A stretch of 64,000 nucleotides of DNA from G965233625 sp965233625 (GTDB taxonomy: Bacteria; Planctomycetota; Planctomycetia; Pirellulales; Pirellulaceae): positions 4,712,001 through 4,776,000 of the forward strand of contig OZ247499.1 of the NCBI GenBank assembly GCA_965233625.1, in the 5' to 3' direction. Made by a program: the position numbers and the translations under genes. How positions within the stretch are numbered: position 1 is the first letter of the stretch; every line of letters begins with the position of its first letter. This document shows, piece after piece, positions 1 to 9,009 of the stretch. Under the pieces are notes generated by a model, which worked only from the letters and a program-made list of their open reading frames with translations, was not told the DNA's origin and did no database searches.

Positions 1-597
1 CAGTACAGCGATGGCGGCTGGCGCTACAACCCCAAGCAGGGTAGTGACCGCGGCGATACCAGCGTTGTAGGCTGGCAACTGATGGCGCTGCAAAGTGCGA
101 AGACCGCCAACCTGACGGTGCCCGATGAAACGATGGAATTCGCCGGCGCCTTTTTAGACAGCGTCAGCAGCGATGGCGGCTCGCGTTATGGTTATCAGCG
201 TGGGCAGAAGGCAACGCCCGCGATGACGGCTGAGGGCCTACTCTGCCGGATGTATCTTGGCTGGGACCGCAGCGAACCGGGGCTGATTCAAGGTTCTTCT
301 TACCTCGCCCGCAATCTACCCACCGTAGAAGATCCCAACTTCTACTACTGGTACTACGGCACCCAGACGATGCACCACATCGGCGGCCCGAACTGGGACA
401 ACTGGAACCTGCGGATGCGCCGCATCCTGGTGGATATGCAGGAGAAAGAAGGGCACGCCGCCGGTAGCTGGACACCACGCGACAAGCACGACCGCAGCGG
501 CGGCCGCATCTACACCACCGCCTTGGCCACCTGCATGCTGGAAGTCTACTACCGGCACCTGCCACTGTTCAAACAGATTGATCTGTCGGAACGGTAG
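1..597 (+). CDS. Prenyltransferase/squalene-oxidase repeat protein, C-terminal part
   Basis: The gene is open from the first base, so its start lies outside the window; 198 residues are visible. The fragment shows spaced Gly-Gly-Trp / Asp-Gly-Gly segments (DGGWRYNPKQ near the left edge, DGGSRYGYQ, then YYWYYGTQTMHH and GRIYTTALATCMLEVYYRH). These are typical of alpha-alpha toroid repeats of the prenyltransferase/squalene-cyclase fold. In Planctomycetes such proteins are usually large secreted or membrane-anchored proteins of unknown function, not true hopanoid cyclases. No catalytic DxDD motif is present in the visible part, so enzymatic activity cannot be argued from it. The family call is fairly safe; the function is open. 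Confidence 0.75.
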   Translation, partial: QYSDGGWRYNPKQGSDRGDTSVVGWQLMALQSAKTANLTVPDETMEFAGAFLDSVSSDGGSRYGYQRGQKATPAMTAEGLLCRMYLGWDRSEPGLIQGSSYLARNLPTVEDPNFYYWYYGTQTMHHIGGPNWDNWNLRMRRILVDMQEKEGHAAGSWTPRDKHDRSGGRIYTTALATCMLEVYYRHLPLFKQIDLSER

Positions 598-654
598 GTA
601 GAGGTTAGTTGCTGGAGGTTAGTGGTTAGAGTTGTCTTCTGCACCGCAACGCAT

Positions 655-828
655 GCTCTTCTCCCTTGGGGGAGAAGATGGCCGGAGGCCAGATGAGGGG
701 GAAGCGATGCCCCGTCGAAACGCGCAAAGCACTTCATTTGAAGGCAACTGAACGTTTTATGGCAGCCGGGAAAGCCCTCACCCGGCACTTCGTGCCACCC
801 TCTCCCACAAGTGGGCGAGGGTACAATG
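655..828. repeat. Dispersed intergenic repeat, family A (copy 1)
   Basis: A 174-base block that recurs almost unchanged at 24081-24252. It opens with a perfect hairpin (arms CTTCTCCC / GGGAGAAG around TTGG), continues with a GGCCGGAGGCC palindrome, and ends in CCCTCTCCCACAAGTGGGCGAGGG. Both copies lie just 3' of a + strand gene, so the first hairpin could act as a terminator or mRNA 3' end. It has no coding content. Confidence 0.85.
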
Positions 829-879
829 CTCAAAGTGTGCAACTTCAAAAAGCGCGCTTCGGGTTAGTGCCGGCAGACG

Positions 880-2406
880 CTACGCGAGGTCGCGGTCTTC
901 GAATAGCACGAGGGCTAACAGCATGGCGATGGCGCCGTAGATGCCGCAGTAGATGAACGCCCAGACCAGGTATTCCAGCGGGACGGTTTTGCCGGCGGAG
1001 ATGGCCGTTTGCGTGTCGAAGTAGTCCAGCACCGGGAACACGGTGGCGACCAGCGACGCGACAAAGGAAACCACTTCAAACCGGCCGACGCCCGATTCCA
1101 CAATCATCGGCGTGATGTGGCCGAGCAGATACACCGTAAAGCAGATGACGAAGTTGGCCAGCGTGGGCAGCCGCGTTGAAATCGCCACGCTGATGGCCGC
1201 CAGCAGAATGGTTTCCAGGAAGGACAGAATCAGGCCGGGGACAATCGAAATCACTTCGGCAAAGCAAAGCTGCCACGACAGATCGGCGGCAGAACTTTCG
1301 CGTCCATCGTAAATCGGTTTGTATCCGGTCCACAGCATGAACCAGGCGCCGAGCACAAAGAACAGCACGACCAGCACCCAGGCAATGCCCGCGAATTTAC
1401 CGATAATGAAGTCGCGGCGGGCGACCGGCTTGGAAAGGATCGTCAGCGCGGTGCGGCCATCGATTTCGTCCGCGATGGACTTGCTGGCAGCCCATACGGC
1501 CAGAATGATGCCAATGACTTTGATGACCGTCAGCCCGGCGTCTTTCAGCATCTTAATGTCTTCGCCAAAGGTGAAGTACGGCACCCAGACGAAGGCGAAC
1601 AGCAGCATCGCGCCGATGGAGATCGCCAGCAGAAACGACATCTGGTAGATCTCACTCTTAGTCGTCGCCAGCGCGATGGCGGAGAGTTTCGGCAGCAGCA
1701 GGCACTGCAGGAAGTACAGCCCGAAGACCAGCGTAATGAAGCCCGTTGTCCAGAAGATGGCGGCGGTCTCCGGATACGCGGACCCGGTGCGGGCGGTGAT
1801 TTTTAGCTTGGCAGGGGCGGCGCCGCGGTTCTGTACGTACAGGGCGTCAACGCGTTTGTTGCTGAAAGGGTTGTCGCGGGCGGAGGTGTTGGTCCAGGGT
1901 GTTTCTGTATTGGCTTCAATGCGGAATTCGCGGGCGCCGGTGACGCTGGTGTCTTTGGTGACGGCCACCACCATGGGCTCTTCACCATTGAAGACCAGCG
2001 ATTTAATCTCGTCGCCGTAGAACCTGATCTTGAACTCGTGGTAGCCCTTGCCCGTGGCGACGGGAATCTCTTCTTCGTACGTTGTCTCACCGGCGTAAGG
2101 CAGCCGCGCGACGGCGGCCAGGATATCGACCGGGTTCTCGACCGCGGGATACAGCAGGAGGGCGAACGAAGCCAGCACCGCGACCACGGCCAGCACATAC
2201 GGCATGCCGCCTTCAACGGAGCTTCGCAACGCCAGGTCCGCCACACGTTTCATCGGCGGCCAGGCGAGTCCAACCGCGTACATCAGCCCCCAGATCGCTG
2301 CCAGGACAATCAGCGTCAGCAGACAACCCAGCCCCAATATCCAGAAAGGGGTGAACCACTGATGAATCCAGTCGTTAGCCGCGGAAAACAGCAGAAAATC
2401 GGACAT
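880..2406 (-). CDS. ABC-2 type transporter permease
   Basis: A 508-residue integral membrane protein. Two or three hydrophobic segments lie in the first 110 residues. A soluble domain of about 150 residues, probably periplasmic, follows (region around YEEEIPVATGKGYHEF), and then six or more membrane segments. The stretch IADEIDGRTALTILSKPVARRDFIIGKF holds the E-x-G-T/R-x2-x-LS-(K/R)P signature that ABC-2 permeases carry just before a membrane helix; the 'TILSKPVARRDF' part is highly characteristic. The start at 2406 (MSDFLLF) is preferred over an in-frame ATG 75 bases upstream because the extra N-terminus looks non-coding. No ATPase partner is adjacent; the upstream gene is divergent. The substrate is unknown. 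Confidence 0.8.
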   Translation of the reverse strand: MSDFLLFSAANDWIHQWFTPFWILGLGCLLTLIVLAAIWGLMYAVGLAWPPMKRVADLALRSSVEGGMPYVLAVVAVLASFALLLYPAVENPVDILAAVARLPYAGETTYEEEIPVATGKGYHEFKIRFYGDEIKSLVFNGEEPMVVAVTKDTSVTGAREFRIEANTETPWTNTSARDNPFSNKRVDALYVQNRGAAPAKLKITARTGSAYPETAAIFWTTGFITLVFGLYFLQCLLLPKLSAIALATTKSEIYQMSFLLAISIGAMLLFAFVWVPYFTFGEDIKMLKDAGLTVIKVIGIILAVWAASKSIADEIDGRTALTILSKPVARRDFIIGKFAGIAWVLVVLFFVLGAWFMLWTGYKPIYDGRESSAADLSWQLCFAEVISIVPGLILSFLETILLAAISVAISTRLPTLANFVICFTVYLLGHITPMIVESGVGRFEVVSFVASLVATVFPVLDYFDTQTAISAGKTVPLEYLVWAFIYCGIYGAIAMLLALVLFEDRDLA

Positions 2407-2786
2407 AGCGGGCGGGCCGGCGGAAGGTACTTTGAGAGCGGGATGAGGTTCGTTCCGGTGTCGCAGGACCATTGTCCACACAACACCGTCACCTTGCTAC
2501 GCAGCAGGCTGTAGAATAGTTCGCATTGGTAGCAAAGCAATGCCACAGTTTTACTGCTTGCATCGCCCGCCGCAAGCCTTCCGCCAGCGTGGCGCGGATA
2601 TCCGCCGTGGGCGGAAAGTTGTAATTGTGCGGGCGGAAGAAGTAACGTGTGTTGTGCCGGTTGCCATAGGTTGATGGCTGCTGGCGACGGTCGTCGCTGC
2701 GAGATATTCCTCGCGTTTCTGCCGGCAGTTTTGTATAATCGAATGCAGTTTTATGCTGGTCCCACCTTTGGCTGCGAGTCTATCTA
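2407..2786. other. Intergenic region between divergent genes
   Basis: 380 bases between two divergently transcribed genes, with no convincing reading frame. The only signal I can point to is a TATAAT at 2734-2739, about 50 bases upstream of the DUF1592 gene. No good -35 sits at the usual distance, so it is a weak promoter candidate. Confidence 0.4.
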
Positions 2787-4940
2787 ATGATTTACCGCTG
2801 CGCTCCGCTGCTGCTTGCTCTGATCTCCTTCGCGTTGCCTGCCACATTGATTGCGGATGAAACCGCTCCTGCCGAAGTTGGCAAAGTCTTCTACCAGCAG
2901 AAGGTCACGCCGTTTCTGACCCAGTATTGCGGCGCCTGTCATGGTGCTGACACGCAGGAAGGCGATCTGCGGCTGGATACGCTGGACCCGGATATGACAA
3001 ACATCTCGGCTGCCCGGTGGGCCTTTGTGGTCGAGAAGCTGCAGACCGGCAAGATGCCGCCGGAGGACGAGAAGCAACCCTCCAGCGCGGAAACCGCTGC
3101 CATCATCCAATGGGTTAAGGCGGAGATGAAACGCGCCGGCAAACATCTGGCGCGGCGCGAAGCCTACGACAATGGCAACAAAGTGCCGCACGAACTGCTG
3201 TTCGGCCTTGCAGCAAAAGCGTCAGAACCGGCGCCCACCGGCGCACGGCGGCTCAGCCCGGAAATCTACGCGGCCTTCACCGGCGATACAGCCAAGCGGC
3301 TGGAAGGCGTCAGTCAGCCCTTTTCACCCGCTGGCAAAAAGACCTTCAAAGATATGGGCGCCCCCAAGGTGGACGAGCCTACCACGCAGTCGTTGATTCG
3401 CAACGCGCTGCTGATCGCGGACTATCTGACCAGCCACAAGATGGAAAAAGGCAAGGCGGTGAAAGACCGCTCTGGCCGCAAGGAATACATGCGGCTGTTC
3501 GATACGGACTCGCCTGCCACGGACGATGAAATCGCCGCTGCGATGCAAAGCCACTTCCAGCACGTGCTACGCCGCCAGGCAACGGATGAAGAACTGCAGA
3601 AATTCACCGCCTTGATGAAACGCAACATTAAAGAAGCAGGTCGCGAAACCGGCGTGAAGTACACATTGGCGACGGTCTTCTTAATGCCCGAAGCCGTCTT
3701 CCGCTGGGAGACGGGCGGCGCCGCAACGGGCGACCGCGTGCGGCTGACGCCACGTGAAATCGCCTTCGCGCTGGCCTACGCACTGGGCGACCGCCGCCCT
3801 GAGAACTGGCTGCTGGACGAAGCGGAAAAGGGCAAGCTTGATACGCAGGAAGGCGTGCAGGCAGCCGTGAAGAAGATGCTGGAGAACGAGAAATTCGCCA
3901 AGCCGCGGATCATGCGGTTCTTCCACGAGTATTTTGAATACCCCAAAGCGAAGACAGTCTTCAAAGACACCAAAGAGCATCAGAACCACGACGTCAACAA
4001 TCTGATTGCCGACACCGACAAGCTGATCGAAACCATTCTGGAAGAAGACAAAAACGTCCTCCGCGAACTGCTGACCACCAACCGCACCTTCGTCGCACAT
4101 CGCGTCGCTGATGACTTGCTGAAGAAGCGCAAAGCTGAACGTGAAAAGTTCGAACGTGAAAAGAAGAAGAACCCGGAAAAGTACAAAGGTAAGACGCCCC
4201 GCCGCATCGGCCGCAGTACGTACGAAGCGTACAACCTGGACAACTTCCCTACGAAGCAGCCCGTTGAACTTCCGGCGAAAGAAAGAGCCGGCATCCTCAC
4301 GCAGCCCGCGTGGCTGGTCGCCTGGTCGAAGTCCGATGAGAACGACGCGATTCATCGCGGCAAATGGGTCCGCGAGCGTCTGCTCGGCGGCGTGGTGCCG
4401 GACATTCCGATCACGGTCGACGCCCAGTTGCCCGAAACGCCCGCGCACACGCTGCGTCACCGCATGAAGGTGACCACCGTCAAATACTGCTGGCAATGTC
4501 ATACCTACATGAACCGCGTCGGCCTGCCGTTCGAAGCGTACGACCACCTGGGTCGATACCGCGAGACCGAACCGGTTCTGGATATCGAGGCCACCGCGAA
4601 AAACGTCGATAAAAAAGGCAAGCCGCTCGGCCCTGTGATGAAGCCTGTGCCCGTCGATGCTACAGGCGGGTTCGAGCATGTGCCCGATTCATCACTATCC
4701 GGCGACGTGAACAACGCGGTCGAGATGTTGCATAAAATGGCAAAGTCGGAATACGTCGAGCAGGTCTTCGTCCGCCACGCCTTCCGCTACTGGATGGGCC
4801 GCAACGAAACACCGGGCGACGCGCAGAGTCTGCAAGCCGCCCACCGCGCCTACCGCGAAAGTGGCGGCAGCATGCAAGCGCTGATCACCGCCATCGTCAG
4901 TTCCGACGCCTTCCTGTACCGCACAAGACCAAACGATTAA
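2787..4940 (+). CDS. Secreted PSCyt1 / DUF1592-DUF1588-DUF1585 protein
   Basis: A 717-residue planctomycete-type cytochrome-like protein. An N-terminal signal peptide (MIYRCAPLLLALISFALPAT) precedes a PSCyt1 domain with a haem-binding CGACH motif near residue 48. Long helical DUF1592 segments follow (about 240-420). A DUF1588 region near 565-600 has a second CWQCH motif and the family's 'GLPFEAYDHLGRYR' signature. A DUF1585 domain closes the protein (about 625-715). A lysine-rich charged insert lies around residues 440-480. The roles of these proteins are not established; the two CxxCH motifs make electron transfer in the periplasm a reasonable guess. The next gene starts 15 bases downstream, so the two may be co-transcribed. 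A DUF1552 or DUF1501 partner, common for this family, is absent here. Confidence 0.88.
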   Translation: MIYRCAPLLLALISFALPATLIADETAPAEVGKVFYQQKVTPFLTQYCGACHGADTQEGDLRLDTLDPDMTNISAARWAFVVEKLQTGKMPPEDEKQPSSAETAAIIQWVKAEMKRAGKHLARREAYDNGNKVPHELLFGLAAKASEPAPTGARRLSPEIYAAFTGDTAKRLEGVSQPFSPAGKKTFKDMGAPKVDEPTTQSLIRNALLIADYLTSHKMEKGKAVKDRSGRKEYMRLFDTDSPATDDEIAAAMQSHFQHVLRRQATDEELQKFTALMKRNIKEAGRETGVKYTLATVFLMPEAVFRWETGGAATGDRVRLTPREIAFALAYALGDRRPENWLLDEAEKGKLDTQEGVQAAVKKMLENEKFAKPRIMRFFHEYFEYPKAKTVFKDTKEHQNHDVNNLIADTDKLIETILEEDKNVLRELLTTNRTFVAHRVADDLLKKRKAEREKFEREKKKNPEKYKGKTPRRIGRSTYEAYNLDNFPTKQPVELPAKERAGILTQPAWLVAWSKSDENDAIHRGKWVRERLLGGVVPDIPITVDAQLPETPAHTLRHRMKVTTVKYCWQCHTYMNRVGLPFEAYDHLGRYRETEPVLDIEATAKNVDKKGKPLGPVMKPVPVDATGGFEHVPDSSLSGDVNNAVEMLHKMAKSEYVEQVFVRHAFRYWMGRNETPGDAQSLQAAHRAYRESGGSMQALITAIVSSDAFLYRTRPND

Positions 4941-4955
4941 GCCTTCCAAAAATCT

Positions 4956-6002
4956 ATGATGAATCTCTATCCGGCGCTGCTTCTGAGTGTTTTGGCTTTA
5001 ACCCCCACAACCCTGCTGGCAGCCGAACCAGCCGCGTCTAAACCTGCGGAGCCGGTCCGGATCATCTTCGATACCGACATGGAAACGGACTGCGATGATG
5101 CAGCCGCCCTGGCCATTCTGCACGCCCTGGCGGACAACGGCGAATGCCGGATACTCGCAACGATCTCGTGCGCGCTCAACGCTTCAACAGCACCGGCGAT
5201 CGACGTGATCAACACCTATTATGGCCGACCTGATACGCCCATCGGCAACGTCAAAGGCGATGGCGTTAAGAAATCTTCCCGCTATACGGCGCAGCTCGCC
5301 GCCCGTTTTCCGCATGATCTGAAATCCGCCGGAGACGCCACGGATGCGGTCCGCGTTTACCGTCAGGTGCTCGAGAAGCAACCCGACCAGAGCGTGACCA
5401 TCGTCACGGTCGGCTATCTGACTAACGTCGCAAATCTGATCCGCCAGCAACCGCAGGACGGCCACTTAAGCGGCGCGGATCTTGTCCGCCGGAAGGTGAA
5501 ACTGTGGGTGTGTATGGGAGGAAACTTCCTCGGCCATCCGCCGCAGGATAACGGCAAACTTGGCAATCACAATTTCGAATACGATGCCCAGGCAGCGCTG
5601 TACGCCATCAACAACTGGCCTACACCCATCGTGTTTGCGGGGCGTGAAGTCTGTTCCGTGCCTAGCGGCCTCAAGATCGGCGAGAATCTGAACAAGACGT
5701 CGCCGGACAATCCGGTACGCGCCGCGTACAAACACTACTTTGGTGACCGCCCGCGGAACCGCCACGTTGCCGACCCGGCATCCGTCCTGTTCGCCGTAAG
5801 AGGCGCCCGCGACTATTGGGAAATCAGCCAGCCCGGCCGCATGCAACTCCAAAGGGATATGACCTTCCAATGGATCGCTTCCAGCGACGGCGCCCAACGG
5901 TACTTGCTCAAGAAGACAACCGGCGGAAAAACCAATGACCGCTACGTCGAGGCGGAATTAGACCGCCTCCTGACACAACCACCATCGCATCAAAAGAAGT
6001 AG
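4956..6002 (+). CDS. Secreted inosine-uridine-type nucleoside hydrolase
   Basis: A 348-residue protein with an N-terminal signal peptide (about 22 residues, hydrophobic, ending LLAAEP). It then carries the hallmark calcium-binding motif DTDMETDCDDA at residues 39-49, as in inosine-uridine preferring nucleoside hydrolases (IUNH family). The family cleaves the N-glycosidic bond of ribonucleosides to give base and ribose. Further family features are the central VTVGYLTNVANLI segment and NHNFEYDAQAA near residue 205, which resembles the E-x-N-x2-x-D region. Secretion suggests scavenging of extracellular or periplasmic nucleosides. Substrate preference cannot be read. It sits 15 bases after the DUF1592 gene. 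Confidence 0.87.
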   Translation: MMNLYPALLLSVLALTPTTLLAAEPAASKPAEPVRIIFDTDMETDCDDAAALAILHALADNGECRILATISCALNASTAPAIDVINTYYGRPDTPIGNVKGDGVKKSSRYTAQLAARFPHDLKSAGDATDAVRVYRQVLEKQPDQSVTIVTVGYLTNVANLIRQQPQDGHLSGADLVRRKVKLWVCMGGNFLGHPPQDNGKLGNHNFEYDAQAALYAINNWPTPIVFAGREVCSVPSGLKIGENLNKTSPDNPVRAAYKHYFGDRPRNRHVADPASVLFAVRGARDYWEISQPGRMQLQRDMTFQWIASSDGAQRYLLKKTTGGKTNDRYVEAELDRLLTQPPSHQKK

Positions 6003-6011
6003 GCGTAATTT

Positions 6012-6251
6012 TTGGTCGTGACCGTAAAACTGCCCGTCATTTCCGGCTTCGAAAGTGGTCCCGTCTCTGACGTGTTGGTCGCGGTCGGTGACACCGTGAA
6101 TGTCGGCACTCCGCTGTTTGAATTGCAAAGCGACAAAGCCACCCTTGAGCTTCCGTCGGATGTCGCAGGAAAGGTGCGCGAATTGCTCGTGGGCGTTGGT
6201 GACACTGTCGAGTGGGACACGCCGCTCTTGCTTGTCGAACCACGCGAATGA
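6012..6251 (+). CDS. Stand-alone lipoyl/biotinyl-attachment domain protein
   Basis: A 79-residue protein that is a complete lipoyl domain and nothing else. It has two quasi-symmetric halves (GFESGPVSDVLVAVGDTV and VAGKVRELLVGVGDTV) flanking the lipoylation loop ELQSDKATLELPSD. Lys42 in DKA is the expected modified residue; the preceding S-D instead of the biotin M-K-M context favours lipoate. It lacks the peripheral-subunit-binding and catalytic domains of an E2 protein, and the neighbours are not 2-oxoacid dehydrogenase genes. The start is uncertain: TTG at 6012 or GTG at 6018. It begins 9 bases after the nucleoside hydrolase stop. The role is unknown. Confidence 0.72.
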   Translation: MVVTVKLPVISGFESGPVSDVLVAVGDTVNVGTPLFELQSDKATLELPSDVAGKVRELLVGVGDTVEWDTPLLLVEPRE

Positions 6252-6391
6252 CCGTTCGTGCCAACCGTTCTCGTAATTCTGGATAACATGGTTATACGCT
6301 ATTCGTGCATCGCAGCGTCGCTCTTTGGCAACGTTGCCTTCGTTCAGATCGGTGTCGAAAAAACCTTCCGTAGTCATCCCCACAGATTTCC

Positions 6392-6850
6392 ATGAAGTTC
6401 TTCACCATTGAATGGTGGCGCCGCATCCAATCCGGCGACGTATCCGACCCGATGGATGCGTTTCGCCAACATCTGGATTCAATCCGCGACAAGCTTCCGC
6501 CGGATTTGCTCGTGCTGCAACACGCGGTATCGCTACACGACGCTAATCTTCACTTACTATCACACGATTCGACGGCTGCCACATTGACTCTAACGCTTCA
6601 CGGCGACGATGGCTCCGGCGGCCTCCGTGTTTTCAAATTACTGTACGGTGGCGTCGTTTCGCATCGGTTTACTTCCGACCCAGATGTTGCGTTGCCGGGG
6701 CCGCGTGGTTTCGGTGACTTGGGCTATGACGAACCCGATGTTCTGACTGACGGTCTATTCCAGCATCGCCTTCTTTTTTCGTCTGGGATCGAGTTGCAGG
6801 TTGACTTTGCCGACTTCAAACTCGAATACCGAGATCACCGGGACGGCTAA
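6392..6850 (+). CDS. Hypothetical protein, DUF4085-like N-terminus
   Basis: A 152-residue cytosolic protein with no signal peptide or membrane segment. The opening MKFFTIEWW and the later layout resemble the DUF4085-type proteins (M-K-Y/F-F-T-x-E-W-W/Y start); that match is from memory and not certain. The second half (DANLHLLSHDSTAATLTLTLHGDD, then ELQVDFADFKLEY at the end) reads as beta-strands. About 140 non-coding bases separate it from the lipoyl-domain gene. No function can be proposed. Confidence 0.6.
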   Translation: MKFFTIEWWRRIQSGDVSDPMDAFRQHLDSIRDKLPPDLLVLQHAVSLHDANLHLLSHDSTAATLTLTLHGDDGSGGLRVFKLLYGGVVSHRFTSDPDVALPGPRGFGDLGYDEPDVLTDGLFQHRLLFSSGIELQVDFADFKLEYRDHRDG

Positions 6851-6926
6851 CTTATGCAGGGCCTGCGGTACACCTTCGCATCAGACGAAGTAGGTATAGC
6901 TTTCGCAGAAGCCGCGCCCAGGATCG

Positions 6927-7889
6927 TCAGTGCGCCAGCGTGAAATCGATGATCACAGGTAGATGATCTGAACCGGTCGCTGGCCCAAGTTGCCGGTTGT
7001 GGACCTGCACTTCTTCTGAAACCAGCACATGGTCGATGCACATCCGTAGCGGCCAGATGAAACCGGGCCACGAGGGCTGCGGGCCGAAGCCGCGGCGTGA
7101 ATCCCGCAGCTCGCCGGCTGCGAGGAGATCGTGAAAGTAAGGGGAGCCGCTGGTGATGTTCAGATCACCGGCTACGATGACGGGCCCTTTCGCACGCCGG
7201 GCGTGCTCCGCGATGGCGCGCAGATACGTCAACCGCTCGCGGGCGGCGCGGCTGCTGACAGGCGGCAGAGGATGGGCGGCGATCACCGTCAGGTCGCGGC
7301 CGTCGTGTTCAATCTCCGCCACCAGCAGCGGCAGCCGTGCTTCGCCCACCAGGTGTTTCTGCAGTGAGCGGACCGGCGCCCGGCTAAACAGCAGCATGCC
7401 AAAGTTGTCCATCCGTGGAACTTTGTACGAGTGTGGATAAACAGCATCCAGGTCTTCCAGCGCATCGGACCATGCCTGATTCGTTTCCAGCAGAATGACG
7501 ATACTGGGATCTGTCTCGCGCAGCATCGCGCGGACTTTTTCTTTGTGCGGATTGCTGGTCAGCACGTTGGCCACCAACAGCCGGCTTCCGTGTTCTTCAG
7601 GTGCTGTTGTCTGCCATGCTGGAAGCACCGGCGCCAGAATCCAGAGGTGATAGACCAGCAGCGCGAAGGGCACGCAGGCCAACCACCTTCGCCGTAGCGA
7701 CAGCAGCACCCCAAGCGGCACAACGGCGGCCAGCGCGTGTTGCAGATGAAAGTGACATGCCAGTTCAAAGACCCAGTGCAAACGCGCAGCGGCGGTAGCC
7801 ACCGTCGCCACCAGTTGCGCGGCGCAGCAGGCGATCGCCAGATACTGCAACCACAACGCAAAGCGTTGCAGCGCGCTGCGCCGCGTCAT
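6927..7889 (-). CDS. Endonuclease/exonuclease/phosphatase family membrane protein
   Basis: A 320-residue protein. Three hydrophobic segments fill the first ~95 residues (around LQYLAIACCAAQLV, AAVVPLGVLLSL, ACVPFALLVYHLWI). An EEP-fold domain follows with the conserved catalytic landmarks in order: LVANVLTSN (Asn), ILLETNQAW (Glu), IAAHPLPP (His), VAGDLNITSGS (Asp/Asn) and GSDHLPVII (Asp-His). This family includes AP endonucleases, DNase I-like enzymes, sphingomyelinases and inositol phosphatases. The membrane anchoring resembles the bacterial endonuclease/exonuclease/phosphatase proteins with an outward catalytic domain. The start at 7889 was chosen because its ATG overlaps the stop of the crotonase gene (ATGA), indicating translational coupling. 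The substrate is unknown. Confidence 0.85.
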   Translation of the reverse strand: MTRRSALQRFALWLQYLAIACCAAQLVATVATAAARLHWVFELACHFHLQHALAAVVPLGVLLSLRRRWLACVPFALLVYHLWILAPVLPAWQTTAPEEHGSRLLVANVLTSNPHKEKVRAMLRETDPSIVILLETNQAWSDALEDLDAVYPHSYKVPRMDNFGMLLFSRAPVRSLQKHLVGEARLPLLVAEIEHDGRDLTVIAAHPLPPVSSRAARERLTYLRAIAEHARRAKGPVIVAGDLNITSGSPYFHDLLAAGELRDSRRGFGPQPSWPGFIWPLRMCIDHVLVSEEVQVHNRQLGPATGSDHLPVIIDFTLAH

Positions 7890-8671
7890 GGCCACTGCGG
7901 CTGCCGGTTTTCGAGCGTGGCGGCGATGCCTTCGGTGGCGGCTTCGGTCGTGCGGGCTGCGGCGCTGGCGGCCGCGCCGGAAGAGAACTGCACGCCCAGG
8001 TGTTCGGCGATGGTTTCGTAAAGCATCTGCTTGGTGAGCTGAATCGCTTGTGGCGCCGACTTCGCAATGGTTTCTGCAAGTTGCACGGCACGCGCCCACA
8101 GCTTGTCTTCAGTGACAAGTTCGTGGAACAGGCCAATGCGGTGCGCTTCGTCCGCTGCCAATGGCTCTGCCGTCAGCAGCATCCGGGAGGCGTGACTGCC
8201 ACCGGCGCGGAAGGCCAGCAGCGGCGCGACCAGCCCCGCCACTAGGCCGCGCTGCGGATCGGGCACGCCCAACGACGCCGTGGTCGTGGCAACCGTCACA
8301 TCCGCGGCCAGCACCAGCCCGGCGCCGCCCGCCAGCGCCGGCCCGTTGACCGCGGCGATAATGGGTTTGGGCAGCCGCATCATTGTTTCCACCAGATCGC
8401 GGTATTCGACCGCATCTTCACGCCACAGCTCCAGAGCGTTCTCGTCCGCCGCCGTCTCCTTCATTTCGGCCACATCCATCCCGGTGCAGAAGGCGTCGCC
8501 GGCGCCGGTCAGAATTACCGCCCGGACGCTTTTCTCCTGATGAAAGTCATACAGCGCCTGCTGCAGCTCCTGAAACATCCGCCGCGTGATAGCGTTACCC
8601 TGCTCTGGCCGGTCCAGAATAATGGTGCCAGCCGGACCATCTTTACGCACTTTAATAGACGGCTGCGACAT
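7886..8671 (-). CDS. Enoyl-CoA hydratase/isomerase (crotonase) family protein
   Basis: A 261-residue protein of the usual crotonase length. It shows the two oxyanion-hole segments: GDAFCTGMDVAEM near residue 60 (the first backbone amide) and AAVNGPALAGGAGLVLAADV near 107-126 (the second). The position that carries the first catalytic Glu in true enoyl-CoA hydratases (usually in a P-E-V/x-x-G-L context) reads VPDPQRGLVAG here, with Asp. The reaction could therefore be isomerisation, hydrolysis or another crotonase chemistry instead of hydration. The stop overlaps the start of the downstream EEP gene by four bases. The last residues (TTEAATEGIAATLENRQPQW) match the family's C-terminal helix. 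Confidence 0.88.
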   Translation of the reverse strand: MSQPSIKVRKDGPAGTIILDRPEQGNAITRRMFQELQQALYDFHQEKSVRAVILTGAGDAFCTGMDVAEMKETAADENALELWREDAVEYRDLVETMMRLPKPIIAAVNGPALAGGAGLVLAADVTVATTTASLGVPDPQRGLVAGLVAPLLAFRAGGSHASRMLLTAEPLAADEAHRIGLFHELVTEDKLWARAVQLAETIAKSAPQAIQLTKQMLYETIAEHLGVQFSSGAAASAAARTTEAATEGIAATLENRQPQWP

Positions 8672-8741
8672 CGCGGAACACTCGTTAAAGATTCGGGTTA
8701 AATAGACTCATCACAGCCCTGAATAATAGCATGAAAACACC

Positions 8742-8881
8742 AACCCGAAGCGCGAGCGAGGGACGCCGGAGTTTGCAGCTCACCGCCGGTTGAAGGCAAC
8801 GGTACTGGCTACGAGCGGGCCAATACCCTTATTTTTCGCATCAGGTCAAACGTCCCTCGCTCGCACTTCGCGCCTGGTGTG
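8742..8881. repeat. Dispersed intergenic repeat, family B (copy 1)
   Basis: A ~140-base element bounded by inverted arms: AACCCGAAGCGCGAGCGAGG at the left and CCTCGCTCGCACTTCGCGCC at the right. Its core includes CGCCGGTTGAAGGCAACG and CGCATCAGGTCAAACG. Related copies lie at 20097-20234, 54121-54265 and 59199-59340, all intergenic. The ends are the conserved part; the core drifts. This looks like a non-autonomous, REP/MITE-like element with no coding capacity. Confidence 0.85.
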
Positions 8882-8943
8882 CAACTTCAAAACGGACCAC
8901 TTTGCCAACAGGCATTTGCCATCACAGTTTTGCAGCGACGTGA

Positions 8944-8949
8944 TATAAT
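8944..8949 (+). promoter_or_regulatory. Candidate -10 element upstream of the DUF1552 operon
   Basis: A perfect TATAAT in the context GTGATATAATGCAGTG, about 60 bases before the start of the DUF1552 gene. No strong -35 hexamer is spaced correctly (TTTGCC lies too far upstream), so the call rests on the -10 alone. Confidence 0.3.
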
Positions 8950-9009
8950 GCAGTGCTGCCCATCCACGCGAACGTGTTTCCCTCCTTCCATCCCATCCAG
9001 GGGCGTCTG

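Larger units (their letters stand above)
8672..9009. other. Intergenic region with a repeat and a promoter-like site
   Basis: 338 bases between divergent genes. It is largely filled by dispersed repeat B (8742-8881). A TATAAT at 8944-8949 lies about 60 bases upstream of the DUF1552 start. I see no other gene or RNA here. Confidence 0.5.

Noticed and set aside
3681..4679. Minus-strand frame of about 330 codons inside the first DUF1592 gene
   Set aside because: The + strand gene has clear CxxCH and DUF1588 signatures; the antisense frame is low-information and unlike any protein I know.
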